NCBI GenBank assembly: GCA_046289975.1
Contig: JBKBUQ010000001.1
Coordinates: 1-64,000 of the forward strand
Source of the DNA: UBA2798 sp046289975
GTDB lineage: Bacteria; Bacteroidota; Bacteroidia; Flavobacteriales_D; UBA2798
DNA: 64,000 nucleotides
Direction of reading: 5' to 3'
Within the stretch, counting starts at the first letter, position 1. Every line of letters starts with the position of its first letter. The translations under genes and the position numbers were made by a program. Shown here piece by piece: positions 46,040 to 54,971 of this stretch. The notes under the pieces are model-generated. The model was not told the DNA's origin and searched no databases. It saw nothing but the letters and a program-made list of their open reading frames with translations.

Positions 46040-47974
46040 ATGAAGAAACTCTTACTTTCCGTAGCAGCGGCAATTGGAGCATTCCCTGTGTTGGCACAAA
46101 CTGTCATTTTCTCGGAAAATTTCCAATCCGTAACTACTCCTGCAATGCCTGCAGGATGGATCATGACCAATGTTGATGGTCTTACCCCCGCAACAAATGT
46201 TAACTGGTGTACGAACGCCTGGGTTACCCGTGCAGATTTTGGCAATGCCAGCAATACTGTTGCTGCTTCTATTTCATGGTATACTCCTGCCGGAGTTTCC
46301 AACGACTGGATGGCGACACCACAAATTACACTTCCTTCAGGTACTGGCCTAACCCTCCGCTGGAGATCTATGGCTCAGGATCCAAGTTATCCTGATGGAT
46401 ACCGTGTATATGTAACTACTGCATCAGGGGGAGCTCCTGCTGATTTCACTGGCGGAAGTGGTTCACAGCTACTAAACATTCCTGCTGATGCAACTACATG
46501 GACATGGCGTCAGATTAACCTTGATGCATATGCCGGTCAAACCATTCGTTTGGGATTCCAGAATTACTCAAACGATATGTTTGTATTGATGCTTGATGAT
46601 ATTCAGGTTCTACAATTGAACCCTAATGATGCATCAGTTACCTCAATTACAACTAATCCTTTCGTTGTAGGTCCTGCAAACGTTAACATTACCGGAGCTA
46701 TTTACAACGCCGGTGCTACTCCAATTACTGCTGTAACACTTAAGTGGTCAGATGGAACAACTACACATAACCAGAACTTAACTGGTTTAAATATCGCATC
46801 AGGAGCATCCTATAATTACTCCCATTCTGCGAGCTTGGCTGTTGCATCCGGAACAAACTACAATATCAAAGTTTGGACTGAACTTGCCGGAGATCCTAAT
46901 ACAGCAAACGATACTGCGTATGCAACTATTTACGGATTAAATTTCTTGCCTACCAAGCGTGTTCTTGGTGAAGAAGGAACCGGAACATGGTGCGGATGGT
47001 GTCCTCGCGGTCACGTATTCATGGCTCAAATGGAGCAAAACTATCCTAATACTTGGGTTGGAGTTGCAGTACATAACAGCGATCCAATGACAGTAACCGC
47101 TTACGATGCTGCAATTGGTGGCTTGATTGGTGGCTATCCTTCAGGAGTTGTTGATCGTGACGCACTTGATATTGATCCTAGCCAATTCCCCGCTACTTAT
47201 AGCCAAATGATTACGAAAGTTCCACCGGCAAATATTTCGGTAACCAATACCTGGAATGCAGGGTCACGTGCTATGACAGTTACTGTTAACGCTAATTGGG
47301 CGGGTTCTTTTAACAACCTTGACTTCCGTTTAGGAGCTATTTTGATTGAGAACAATGTTACTGGAACTACTTCCGGATATAACCAAACGAACTACTATAG
47401 TTCACAATCTCAAAACATCGCTCTCAATGGTGCAGGCCATAACTGGCAGACATCACCTAACCCTGTTCCTGCAGCTCAAATGGAATATGATCACGTTGGT
47501 CGTGCCTTGTTAGGTGGATTTGCTGGTCAGACTGGTTCTGTGCCAACTTCTGTAACTGCAGGAAGCAACACTAACTATACATTCAACCACACTCTTCCTG
47601 CAACTCAGGATGAAAATGATATTGAAATCATTGGTGTATTGATAGACAATGCTACAGGTAAAATCCTTAACGCAGCTAAAGCACACATGGCTGTTGGAAT
47701 TGAAGAAGATGGAGTTGATAATTTCGACTTTTCTATCTTCCCGAATCCTGCAAACGACATGACGACTATTAAGCTGAATATTCAGGAAGCCGGTGAGGTG
47801 AATATTTCAATTATCAGTATCACAGGTGCAATTGTTTCAAGCTTTAACTATGGAACATTAGTTGGAGAAAACAATTTTGTAATTGATGCAAACCGCCTTG
47901 AGTCCGGTATCTATTTCGTCAACGTTAATGTTGGTGGAAACATGATCACGCGCAAAGTAGTGGTAACTCACTAA
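46040..47974 (+). CDS. Secreted Omp28-like protein with adhesin (choice-of-anchor J) domain and T9SS sorting domain
   Basis: 644 residues. Signal peptide 1-20 (MKKLLLSVAAAIGAFPVLAQ) fixes the ATG at 46040. Residues ~23-192 are a cleaved-adhesin/choice-of-anchor J domain (NFQSVTTPAMPAGW, NDWMATPQITL, LDDIQV). About 195-300 look like an Ig-like linker domain. About 305-555 resemble Omp28, with a thioredoxin-like CGWC (C318, C321) and the YPSGVVDR loop. The last ~80 residues form a T9SS type A signal (FSIFPNPANDMTTI ... RKVVVTH). A surface protein with a CXXC motif suggests thiol-disulfide chemistry outside the cell, which is inferred. Confidence 0.88.
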   Translation: MKKLLLSVAAAIGAFPVLAQTVIFSENFQSVTTPAMPAGWIMTNVDGLTPATNVNWCTNAWVTRADFGNASNTVAASISWYTPAGVSNDWMATPQITLPSGTGLTLRWRSMAQDPSYPDGYRVYVTTASGGAPADFTGGSGSQLLNIPADATTWTWRQINLDAYAGQTIRLGFQNYSNDMFVLMLDDIQVLQLNPNDASVTSITTNPFVVGPANVNITGAIYNAGATPITAVTLKWSDGTTTHNQNLTGLNIASGASYNYSHSASLAVASGTNYNIKVWTELAGDPNTANDTAYATIYGLNFLPTKRVLGEEGTGTWCGWCPRGHVFMAQMEQNYPNTWVGVAVHNSDPMTVTAYDAAIGGLIGGYPSGVVDRDALDIDPSQFPATYSQMITKVPPANISVTNTWNAGSRAMTVTVNANWAGSFNNLDFRLGAILIENNVTGTTSGYNQTNYYSSQSQNIALNGAGHNWQTSPNPVPAAQMEYDHVGRALLGGFAGQTGSVPTSVTAGSNTNYTFNHTLPATQDENDIEIIGVLIDNATGKILNAAKAHMAVGIEEDGVDNFDFSIFPNPANDMTTIKLNIQEAGEVNISIISITGAIVSSFNYGTLVGENNFVIDANRLESGIYFVNVNVGGNMITRKVVVTH

Positions 47975-47995
47975 TTCCAAATTCACTTTATTATT

Positions 47996-48032
47996 ATAGT
48001 CCCTGGCAGTAATGTCAGGGACTATTTTTTTT
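47996..48032 (+). terminator. Terminator after the Omp28-like T9SS cargo gene
   Basis: ATAGTCCCTG (47996-48005) pairs perfectly with CAGGGACTAT (48016-48025) around a 10-nt loop, followed by a T-run. It lies 22 nt after the stop and 12 nt before the next ATG. Confidence 0.88.
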
Positions 48033-48043
48033 AACTTTAAATC

Positions 48044-48745
48044 ATGCGTATCTCCCTTATAATTTTTGGTTGGTTGTTTATTCCGGTATTAGGAATTACT
48101 CAAGTGTTTTCAGTTGATACAACTTATAAACCTATTGTAAAAACTACCGCATCAATTACTCCTCCTCATGAGTATTTTCAATTATTTAACCACACTGACG
48201 ATTCCCTGAATATGCGGTGGAGGATTGATCCGACGGATACTTATTATCCATCGCAATGGTCAATAGCAATTCAGGACAACATAACCTATCATAATCCTGC
48301 ACCCGACAGCGCTGATTTTATCCTTCCTCCACTAGCAGGAACTATGGATAAGATCATCATCAATATTTTTCATAATGCCTATCCCGGTTTTGGAGAAGTA
48401 CAAATTGATTTGTTTACAACAGATTATCCGGCCGACACCATCCGGATTATTTTTGATATACGTATCATGCAAGCCTTAGGGACAGGTGAAAGCAATTTAG
48501 TAATGCTGAAAACATGGCCAAACCCTTCAGCAGGGAATTTTGAAGTGAGTTTCCCAAGTCCATTAGATGCAGAAGCAGAATATTCAATTATCGGTGTTGA
48601 TGGCAGGCAAGTTGTTGGAGGGGTTATTCTACCCGGAGTACAGAGTCAGGATTTTAATCTTACCGGACTTTCAAAGGGTTTTTATTATTTGAAAATCAGT
48701 ACGAAGGGTATTGTTTATCAGTCTGTTTGTTTGGTATTGGGGTGA
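48044..48745 (+). CDS. Secreted protein with T9SS-type sorting domain, 233 aa
   Basis: Signal peptide MRISLIIFGWLFIPVLGITQ, then a domain of about 120 residues with Ig-like spacing and few Cys; family not recognised. The C-terminal ~75 residues look like a type A sorting domain (LKTWPNPSAGNFEVSF ... LTGLSKGFYYLKIS), though the last residues (QSVCLVLG) differ from the usual basic end, so recognition by the secretion machinery is less certain. It is downstream of a terminator and probably separately transcribed. Confidence 0.78.
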   Translation: MRISLIIFGWLFIPVLGITQVFSVDTTYKPIVKTTASITPPHEYFQLFNHTDDSLNMRWRIDPTDTYYPSQWSIAIQDNITYHNPAPDSADFILPPLAGTMDKIIINIFHNAYPGFGEVQIDLFTTDYPADTIRIIFDIRIMQALGTGESNLVMLKTWPNPSAGNFEVSFPSPLDAEAEYSIIGVDGRQVVGGVILPGVQSQDFNLTGLSKGFYYLKISTKGIVYQSVCLVLG

Positions 48746-48886
48746 GGTGAGGTATTGATTGCCGCTTATTTGAGGTCTTAGCAATCCCACAATTATTTAT
48801 GCAATTGCTTTATTAAGCCATGGATTGTAATTACTTTTATTGTGTTGTGGTCTGAATTTTGATTCCACTTCTGAAAAACAAGACTC

Positions 48887-49408
48887 ATGAAAAGAATTAT
48901 CCTTTTTTCTTCTGCAATTTTGATGTTTGCTTTCAGCGCGACAAAAATTGATCCTTCCTCGGTTGATGGAAGTAAAAGAAAAGTGCCGGCTGTAAAAGTG
49001 AAGACGCTTGATGGAGGCACATTTAACATGGCTGATGTTGCCAATGGTGGAAAACCCATCGTAATCAGTTTCTGGGCTACCTGGTGTTCTCCTTGTAAAA
49101 AGGAATTGGAAAACATGGCTGAGGTTTACGAAGAATGGCAGAAAGAAACCGGAGTAAAAATCATTGCTATTTCGATTGACGACGCACGAAACGCATCAAA
49201 GGTTAAACCGTATATTGTTTCAAAAGGATTGCCTTACGATGTTTATATTGATGAAAACCAGGATTTCAAACGCGCAATGAACGTAAACAACGTGCCACAT
49301 ACATTTCTTGTAGATGGAGAGGGACATATTGTTTGGGATCATAATAATTATTCTGAAGGGGATGAGGAACATCTTTACGAAGAAATCAAAAAAATAGCTG
49401 CTAAATAA
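48887..49408 (+). CDS. TlpA-like thioredoxin family protein
   Basis: 173 residues with a short N-terminal signal (MKRIILFSSAILMFAFSA), then a TlpA/redoxin-type thioredoxin fold. The active site is WCSPC (C67, C70) and the cis-Pro is in NNVPHTFLVD. It should act in the periplasm, most likely as a thiol reductant or disulfide exchanger. It heads a run with a DUF6029 protein, an Omp28-like CXXC lipoprotein and a barrel protein, so its partners may be the CXXC proteins encoded nearby. Confidence 0.9.
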   Translation: MKRIILFSSAILMFAFSATKIDPSSVDGSKRKVPAVKVKTLDGGTFNMADVANGGKPIVISFWATWCSPCKKELENMAEVYEEWQKETGVKIIAISIDDARNASKVKPYIVSKGLPYDVYIDENQDFKRAMNVNNVPHTFLVDGEGHIVWDHNNYSEGDEEHLYEEIKKIAAK

Positions 49409-49432
49409 TACCTCTATTCTGACAACACTCCA

Positions 49433-51073
49433 ATGAAGCAAATATATTCCCTACTGATTCTGTCTTTTTGTTATTTACAGGCATTTTCACAAGAACCAAA
49501 TTATGGGCAGGTAAGTGGAAACTTTGCATTGGACGCTCAGTATTATATCGCGGATTCGACTATCAACGCACAGAATGTTCCTGAGAAAACCAGGATGAAC
49601 ACGTTTGCAAACATTAATTATACCTTAGGAAAATTCAGTACAGGTTTTCGGTACGAAGCATACATGAAACCATTGTTGGGTTTTTTACCCGGATGGGAAG
49701 GACAAGGAATTATGTATCGTTATGCTCAGTTTGCCGACGATAAGTTTGATGTAACAATTGGTTCTTTTTATGAGCAGTTTGGAAGTGGAATGATTCTTCG
49801 TTCCTATGAAGAAAGAGCGTTGGGTTATGACAATATGTTTGATGGTGCCCGTGTAAAATTTAATCCCTACAAGGGCGTTTATTTGAAAGGACTCTATGGA
49901 AAGCAAAGGTTATTCTGGAGGCTTGCAGATGGTGTTGTTCGTGGTGCTGATGCGGAGGTTAATCTAAATGAAATGCTCGATTCAGTTATGGGAGGAATGA
50001 AAACAAAATTTATTCTTGGGGCAAGTTTTGTCAGCAAGTATCAAAACCCTGCCGATGTAAATTACGTTATGCCTGCCAATGTCGGATCGTTTGCAACACG
50101 TTTAAATATCATTCAGGATAAATGGAATGTTTCGGGAGAATATGTTTACAAAATAAACGATCCCTCCGCCGATAATAAATTCATTTACAAAAACGGACAG
50201 GGCCTGTTATTGCAGTTTAATTACGCAACCAAAGGTTTTGGACTTTCTCTTTCCGGAAAATACATCGACAACATGAGTTTCCGCTCTGATCGTTATGAGG
50301 GCTTTACTAATGTATTTATCAATTATAACCCTGCACTTACCCGCCCCCACACGTATAATTTAGCGGCAACTCTTTATCCCTACGCATGCCAACCTACAGG
50401 CGAAATTGCATTTCAGGGTGAGTTGAATTATAAGTTTCAAAAAGGAACATTACTTGGAGGTAAATATGGTGCTAATCTTACTATGAATTATTCATATGCT
50501 AACGGATTAGATACAACAACATTTAGTCCGGAAAAAGATTCTGCGCGCATGGGGTACAGCTCACGTTTTTTTGGAGCCGGATCTAACAAATATTTCAGAG
50601 ATTTCAATATTGAATTTAGAAAAAAGGTGAGCGACAAATTTAAATTTGTGCTCATGTACATCTATCTAGAATACGATATGGAGATTGTACAGAATCTTAT
50701 AGGAAAGGGAACAATCTATTCTCACATTGCGGTTGCTGATCTCAACTATAAGATTGATAAAAAGAACAATATCAGAGTTGAGGTTCAACATTTATACACG
50801 CAGCAGGATAAAGGAAGCTGGGCCACTGTTCTGGTTGAATATACCCGCTCACCTCATTGGTTTATTGGAGCTTTATCGCAATACAATTATGGCAATGAAA
50901 TTGAAACACATAGGGTAAATTATCCGTATATTACCGTTGGATATATTCAGAATTCGACCAGGATTACTATGGGATACGGAAAACAACGAGAAGGACTATT
51001 TTGTGTAGGAGGTGTTTGTCGCGCTGTCCCAGCATCGAACGGATTTACATTATCAATCACCAGTAGTTTTTGA
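49433..51073 (+). CDS. DUF6029 family protein, putative outer-membrane barrel
   Basis: 546 residues, recognised as DUF6029 by NYGQVSGNFALDAQYYI and YAQFADDKFDVTIGSFYEQFGSG. A signal peptide (residues 1-19, ending QAFSQ) is present, and the rest has the alternating Tyr/Phe/Gly pattern of an outer-membrane barrel ending in FTLSITSSF with a terminal Phe. Two Cys sit close to the end (FCVGGVCRA). The function of the family is unknown. It lies 24 nt after the TlpA-like gene and 3 nt before the Omp28-like gene. Confidence 0.85.
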   Translation: MKQIYSLLILSFCYLQAFSQEPNYGQVSGNFALDAQYYIADSTINAQNVPEKTRMNTFANINYTLGKFSTGFRYEAYMKPLLGFLPGWEGQGIMYRYAQFADDKFDVTIGSFYEQFGSGMILRSYEERALGYDNMFDGARVKFNPYKGVYLKGLYGKQRLFWRLADGVVRGADAEVNLNEMLDSVMGGMKTKFILGASFVSKYQNPADVNYVMPANVGSFATRLNIIQDKWNVSGEYVYKINDPSADNKFIYKNGQGLLLQFNYATKGFGLSLSGKYIDNMSFRSDRYEGFTNVFINYNPALTRPHTYNLAATLYPYACQPTGEIAFQGELNYKFQKGTLLGGKYGANLTMNYSYANGLDTTTFSPEKDSARMGYSSRFFGAGSNKYFRDFNIEFRKKVSDKFKFVLMYIYLEYDMEIVQNLIGKGTIYSHIAVADLNYKIDKKNNIRVEVQHLYTQQDKGSWATVLVEYTRSPHWFIGALSQYNYGNEIETHRVNYPYITVGYIQNSTRITMGYGKQREGLFCVGGVCRAVPASNGFTLSITSSF

Positions 51074-51076
51074 TCT

Positions 51077-51985
51077 ATGAAAAAGCTTCGCTTACTATTT
51101 TCAGCTTTGGTAATATCAACAGGATTGTTCTTTCAGTCGTGCGATAAAGTGGATCAACCTTATTATGACACGCCGGTTTGTCCTGCTGTTACGTTTCCGG
51201 ATACAAACGGAACCACAAGAAATATTCTTTTTGAGGAGTTTACGGGTCATACATGTGGTAATTGTCCGAGTGGTGCCTATGACTTAAGAACAATATGGAA
51301 GCCATTGTACAATGATCGTTTAATAATAGTTTCTGTGCATGCAGGTGTATTTGCAACGCCAGATATACCCGCGGGTTATTATGCGGATTATCGTACGGAA
51401 GCATCAATCGAATATGATGCGTTTTTTGGAGTAACCGGTTATCCTTCCGGAATGGTGAATCGTGTGCCTTATGCCAGTCAGTATGTGGTGGGTAAAGTAA
51501 ACTGGGGTAACGCCTTCGCTTTAGAAGCGGCCAAACCTCTTGAAATTGATCTACAGATGTATGTTGAATATAATGAATCTGCGGATCCGTATTCTGTTTG
51601 TCTGCATATGCATTCAAAGTTCTTGACTGCAAAGAATGGAAGGTTTAATGTTGTTGGATATTTTGTTGAGGATAGTATTATCTCCAAGCAAAAAAATTAC
51701 CCCGGTGCTCAGGGTGATCCTGATTATCAGGTGCCTCGGGATCCTAATTATGTTCACCGCCATATGCTACGCGATAATATAGGGGGTACATGGGGTGTAA
51801 ATATGTGGAGTGGTAATGCACCGGTCGGAAAGGACACTACAGTAAGCCTGAAATATAATTTTCAGCCTCGCGACACAGTTGATTTTTCACATCGGAAACA
51901 TCATTACTATTTTGTAGGATATGTGTACGATTTCGACACTAAGGAAATTCACCAGGTCATTGAGAAAAAACTTACACCTTATTAA
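51077..51985 (+). CDS. Omp28-like CXXC lipoprotein
   Basis: 302 residues. Lipoprotein signal with lipobox FQSC (C22). An Omp28-type thioredoxin-like domain follows, with EEFTGHTCGNCPSG (C60, C63) and GYPSGMVNR, the same motifs as the T9SS cargo protein at 46040-47974 but without a sorting domain. It should be anchored in the membrane facing the periplasm or cell surface. It starts 3 nt after the DUF6029 gene and overlaps the next gene. Confidence 0.88.
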   Translation: MKKLRLLFSALVISTGLFFQSCDKVDQPYYDTPVCPAVTFPDTNGTTRNILFEEFTGHTCGNCPSGAYDLRTIWKPLYNDRLIIVSVHAGVFATPDIPAGYYADYRTEASIEYDAFFGVTGYPSGMVNRVPYASQYVVGKVNWGNAFALEAAKPLEIDLQMYVEYNESADPYSVCLHMHSKFLTAKNGRFNVVGYFVEDSIISKQKNYPGAQGDPDYQVPRDPNYVHRHMLRDNIGGTWGVNMWSGNAPVGKDTTVSLKYNFQPRDTVDFSHRKHHYYFVGYVYDFDTKEIHQVIEKKLTPY

Positions 51986-52622
51986 TAAACTCGCAGTCCT
52001 TTTGGTTGCGTTTTTATTTATTACTGTTGCAAGGGCTCAGTTAAAGTTTCAGGCAGGACCAATAATTGGAATTCAGGGAAGCCAAATTTCAGGCGACACT
52101 TATGGTGGATACAATATGCCAGGCATTTATGCCGGGTTGTTCACGAACATTCGAAATACAGATCAAATCTCTTTTCAAATCGAGATGGCCTATTCACAAA
52201 AAGGAGCCCGAAAAATCCCTGATCCGAAGAACGGCGATCTAACCAGTTATGATCTTCGTTTGAATTATATCGAAGTACCTGTGTTTTTAAGACCTCAGTT
52301 TAGGGACTTTTCATTCGATATAGGACTTTCCTATGGACAATTATTAGGGTATTTTGAAAACGATCAATTTGGGCCACGTTTACCTGTTCGCCCGTTTCGC
52401 AAATTCGAATTAGGTGGATTAATTGGAGCCGGATACAATTGGGGGGAGCACCTTCTGTTTTCTGTTCGTGTAATTCGGTCGCTCATTCCGGTAAGAGAAC
52501 ACCAGTCCACAATAGCATTTTGGTGGAATCCCGGTCAGATGAACAATGCATTGTGTTTCAGCTTAGCATATAGGTTAGGAACGGGTAGAGAAGCGGAGAA
52601 GCCGGAAAAATCGGATTATTAA
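51960..52622 (+). CDS. PorT-like outer-membrane beta-barrel protein
   Basis: 220 residues from a TTG at 51960, chosen because it gives a clean signal peptide (MRKNLHLINKLAVLLVAFLF, cleaved after ARA) and has CCAGG 4-8 nt upstream. An ATG at 51921 in the same frame would add 13 residues ahead of the signal and deepen the overlap with the Omp28-like gene. The mature part (LKFQAGPIIGIQGSQISGDT, LRLNYIEVPVFLRPQF) is typical of small PorT-family barrels of Bacteroidota. PorT itself assists the T9SS; paralogues are many, so a T9SS role is not proven. Confidence 0.8.
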   Translation: MRKNLHLINKLAVLLVAFLFITVARAQLKFQAGPIIGIQGSQISGDTYGGYNMPGIYAGLFTNIRNTDQISFQIEMAYSQKGARKIPDPKNGDLTSYDLRLNYIEVPVFLRPQFRDFSFDIGLSYGQLLGYFENDQFGPRLPVRPFRKFELGGLIGAGYNWGEHLLFSVRVIRSLIPVREHQSTIAFWWNPGQMNNALCFSLAYRLGTGREAEKPEKSDY

Positions 52623-52712
52623 CACTGTGATATCTTCTTGTTAAATTGGTCGTGATAAGAGTTGGTTTTGTCGCCATTATTCCTATTTTCATCATCAATA
52701 AAACTGTTGTTC

Positions 52713-52892
52713 ATGCTTGAGTTCAGCAAACAAGTCTTGCAGAAAGTCAGCTTCGACCGCCGACTATTTGAAAAGGAATTGCGAAAGGCCATAAAGTGGA
52801 TCAAAAAAGAGGATGTCCTCGTTTTGAAAACCTGGTGTGTTGCCACATTTGGTCACCAATATCTGGATGTGATTCTGTCAGCCTTTGATTGA
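52713..52892 (+). CDS. Small conserved-looking protein, 59 aa
   Basis: MLEFSKQVLQKVSFDRRLFE begins a basic, helical protein ending in TWCVATFGHQYLDVILSAFD. I recall similar ~60-residue proteins in Flavobacteriia, annotated as hypothetical. The start is the ATG at 52713; the in-frame Met further upstream lies in non-coding-looking sequence. It converges on queG with directly abutting stops. Likely cytoplasmic; function unknown. Confidence 0.65.
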   Translation: MLEFSKQVLQKVSFDRRLFEKELRKAIKWIKKEDVLVLKTWCVATFGHQYLDVILSAFD

Positions 52893-53819
52893 TCAATCAT
52901 TCAAAAAATCCAGATTCCTTTTAAGTCCGGAAAACTTTGAACGCTTCACTGCAGATCTTTTGAAGAGTTCCAGATATATTTCTTCTGACATGTCCTTCCA
53001 TTCACTTCGGGTCATTTCAAGAAGTTTGTTGTTTGGAAGAAATGCAGGTTCATTGTGTTTTTTTGAGAATCTGTTCCAAGGACAAACATCCTGACAAATA
53101 TCGCAGCCAAAGACCCAATTTTCGAATCGCCCTTTCATTTCTTTGGGAATAACAGGATCTTTTAATTCTATAGTGAAGTAAGAAATGCATTTACTTCCGT
53201 CCACCACATAAGGCTGGCTTATTGCGTCAGTCGGGCAATGGTCAATACATGCAGTGCAAGTGCCACAATAATCTTTAATGGGGCCATCATAAACCAGTTC
53301 AAGATCACAGATAATTTCTGCCAGGAAAAAAAAAGATCCATGCTCTTTTGTTATGAGGTTGCTGTTTTTCCCAACCCACCCTAATCCTGATTTTTTTGCC
53401 CATGCCTTTTCCAAAATAGGTGCTGAATCAACAAACACACGCGCACTGAAATCGCCGATTTCATCTTTGCATATTTGAAGAACGTTGCTGAGTTTTTCTT
53501 TAATGACTACATGGTAGTCATCGCCGTATGCATATTTGGAGATCTTTGGTGCAGAAGAATCAGTTTGCGTTTTTTCCGGATAGTAATTATACAATAATGA
53601 CACAACACTTTTTGAACCTTCAACAAGTAATCGGGGGTCGAGTCGTTTGTCGAAGTGGTTTTCCATGTAGTGCATTTTTCCATGCATTCCGGTTTTCAGC
53701 CATGAATCAAGTCTTGGTGCTTCTTCTTCAAGAAATTCGGCTTTCGAAAATCCAACGAATGAAAAACCTTCCGCCAAAGCTGTTTTGCGGAACAGATCGG
53801 TATGTATTGCTTTGTTCAA
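52893..53819 (-). CDS. queG: QueG, epoxyqueuosine reductase
   Basis: 308-residue iron-sulfur, cobalamin-dependent enzyme that performs the last step of queuosine synthesis in tRNA. Two [4Fe-4S] motifs are visible: CGTCTACIDHCP and CDICQDVCPWN. The DSAPILEKAWA region fits the family. The start is TTG at 53819: the in-frame ruvB stop lies just upstream and no ATG precedes the conserved region. It lies 9 nt after ruvB, so it is cotranscribed. Confidence 0.95.
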   Translation of the reverse strand: MNKAIHTDLFRKTALAEGFSFVGFSKAEFLEEEAPRLDSWLKTGMHGKMHYMENHFDKRLDPRLLVEGSKSVVSLLYNYYPEKTQTDSSAPKISKYAYGDDYHVVIKEKLSNVLQICKDEIGDFSARVFVDSAPILEKAWAKKSGLGWVGKNSNLITKEHGSFFFLAEIICDLELVYDGPIKDYCGTCTACIDHCPTDAISQPYVVDGSKCISYFTIELKDPVIPKEMKGRFENWVFGCDICQDVCPWNRFSKKHNEPAFLPNNKLLEMTRSEWKDMSEEIYLELFKRSAVKRSKFSGLKRNLDFLND

Positions 53820-53828
53820 TTCAGTGAT

Positions 53829-54851
53829 TTAGTCGAAAAGCCCGCCTCTGAAAAATGGAACATCCACCCCAAGATGTTTGTATGCCATTTCTGTTGCCTT
53901 GCGACCTCTGGGTGTGCGAATAAGGTATCCCTCTTGGATTAAATAGGGTTCGTAAACTTCTTCAATCGTTCCTGCTTGCTCGCCAACGGCAGTAGCAATG
54001 GTTGTTAGTCCAACCGGTCCGCCTTTGAATTTTTCAATTATAGCGCGAAGAATTTTATTATCCATTTCATCTAAACCATGACGATCTACATTCAGCGCAT
54101 CGAGTGAGTGTTGGACAATATCCAGAGTGATTGTTCCGTCACCTTTAATCTGTGCAAAATCACGTACGCGACGAAGCAATGCGTTTGCAATACGAGGTGT
54201 GCCACGGCTCCTGAAAGCTATTTCATACGCAGCTTGTTCGTTAATGGGAATTTGCAGTATTTGTGCAGATCGTTCAACAATCATTGTAAGCGTTTTTGCG
54301 TCATAGTATTCAAGTCGGGAATTGATTCCGAATCTTGCACGCAATGGAGCAGTTAATAGTCCTGACCGTGTTGTTGCCCCAATAAGAGTGAAAGGATTGA
54401 GTGCGATTTGAACTGTACGTGCATTTGGTCCGGTATCGATCATGATATCGATCGTGTAATCCTCCATTGCAGAATACAGGTATTCCTCAATGACCGGGCT
54501 TAAACGATGAATTTCATCAATGAACAACACGTCGCCTTTTTCAAGATTGGTAAGCAATCCTGCGAGATCACCGGGTTTGTCAAGGACTGGTCCGGATGTG
54601 ATCTTTATTCCAACGCCAAGTTCATTTGCGATGATATTGGCAAGTGTGGTTTTACCTAAGCCGGGAGGCCCGTGTAGCAACACATGATCCAAGGCTTCTT
54701 CTCGCTGTAAAGCGGCCTCAACAAAGACAGAGAGATTATCGATCACCTTTTGCTGTCCGGTAAAATCATCGAACATTTTGGGACGCAAGACGCGATCCAA
54801 ATCTTTATCGATCGGCAGATCCTCTTCTCTAATATCGAATTCTTCACTCAT
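53829..54851 (-). CDS. ruvB: RuvB, Holliday junction branch migration ATPase
   Basis: 340-residue AAA+ motor of RuvAB. It has a Walker A GPPGLGKTTLA, Walker B FIDEIHR, a GATTRSGLLTAPLRARFG sensor/arginine-finger region, and a C-terminal winged helix with TPRGRKATEMAYKHL. ATG 54851 (MSEEFDIREEDLP) is preferred over an upstream in-frame Met. A perfect -7 box lies 10 nt before it. queG follows in the same transcript. Confidence 0.97.
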   Translation of the reverse strand: MSEEFDIREEDLPIDKDLDRVLRPKMFDDFTGQQKVIDNLSVFVEAALQREEALDHVLLHGPPGLGKTTLANIIANELGVGIKITSGPVLDKPGDLAGLLTNLEKGDVLFIDEIHRLSPVIEEYLYSAMEDYTIDIMIDTGPNARTVQIALNPFTLIGATTRSGLLTAPLRARFGINSRLEYYDAKTLTMIVERSAQILQIPINEQAAYEIAFRSRGTPRIANALLRRVRDFAQIKGDGTITLDIVQHSLDALNVDRHGLDEMDNKILRAIIEKFKGGPVGLTTIATAVGEQAGTIEEVYEPYLIQEGYLIRTPRGRKATEMAYKHLGVDVPFFRGGLFD

Positions 54852-54860
54852 GGATACAAA

Positions 54861-54868
54861 CAAAGATA
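54861..54868 (-). promoter_or_regulatory. -7 promoter box for ruvB-queG
   Basis: TATCTTTG on the minus strand, a perfect TAnnTTTG match, ending 10 nt before the ruvB ATG at 54851. The predicted leader is about 6 nt. Confidence 0.55.
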
Positions 54869-54971
54869 GGATAAACACTTTCCTTAATGGCGAAACGTGA
54901 TAGAAAAATATTCGATATATTTTTTACCCTAAGTTAAAAAATGCCGTAGCAAGAGCCTCTATTTTTACAGT

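Noticed and set aside
51240..51632. A 130-codon minus-strand frame inside the Omp28-like gene
   Set aside because: Antisense shadow, rich in His and Gln without domain features.
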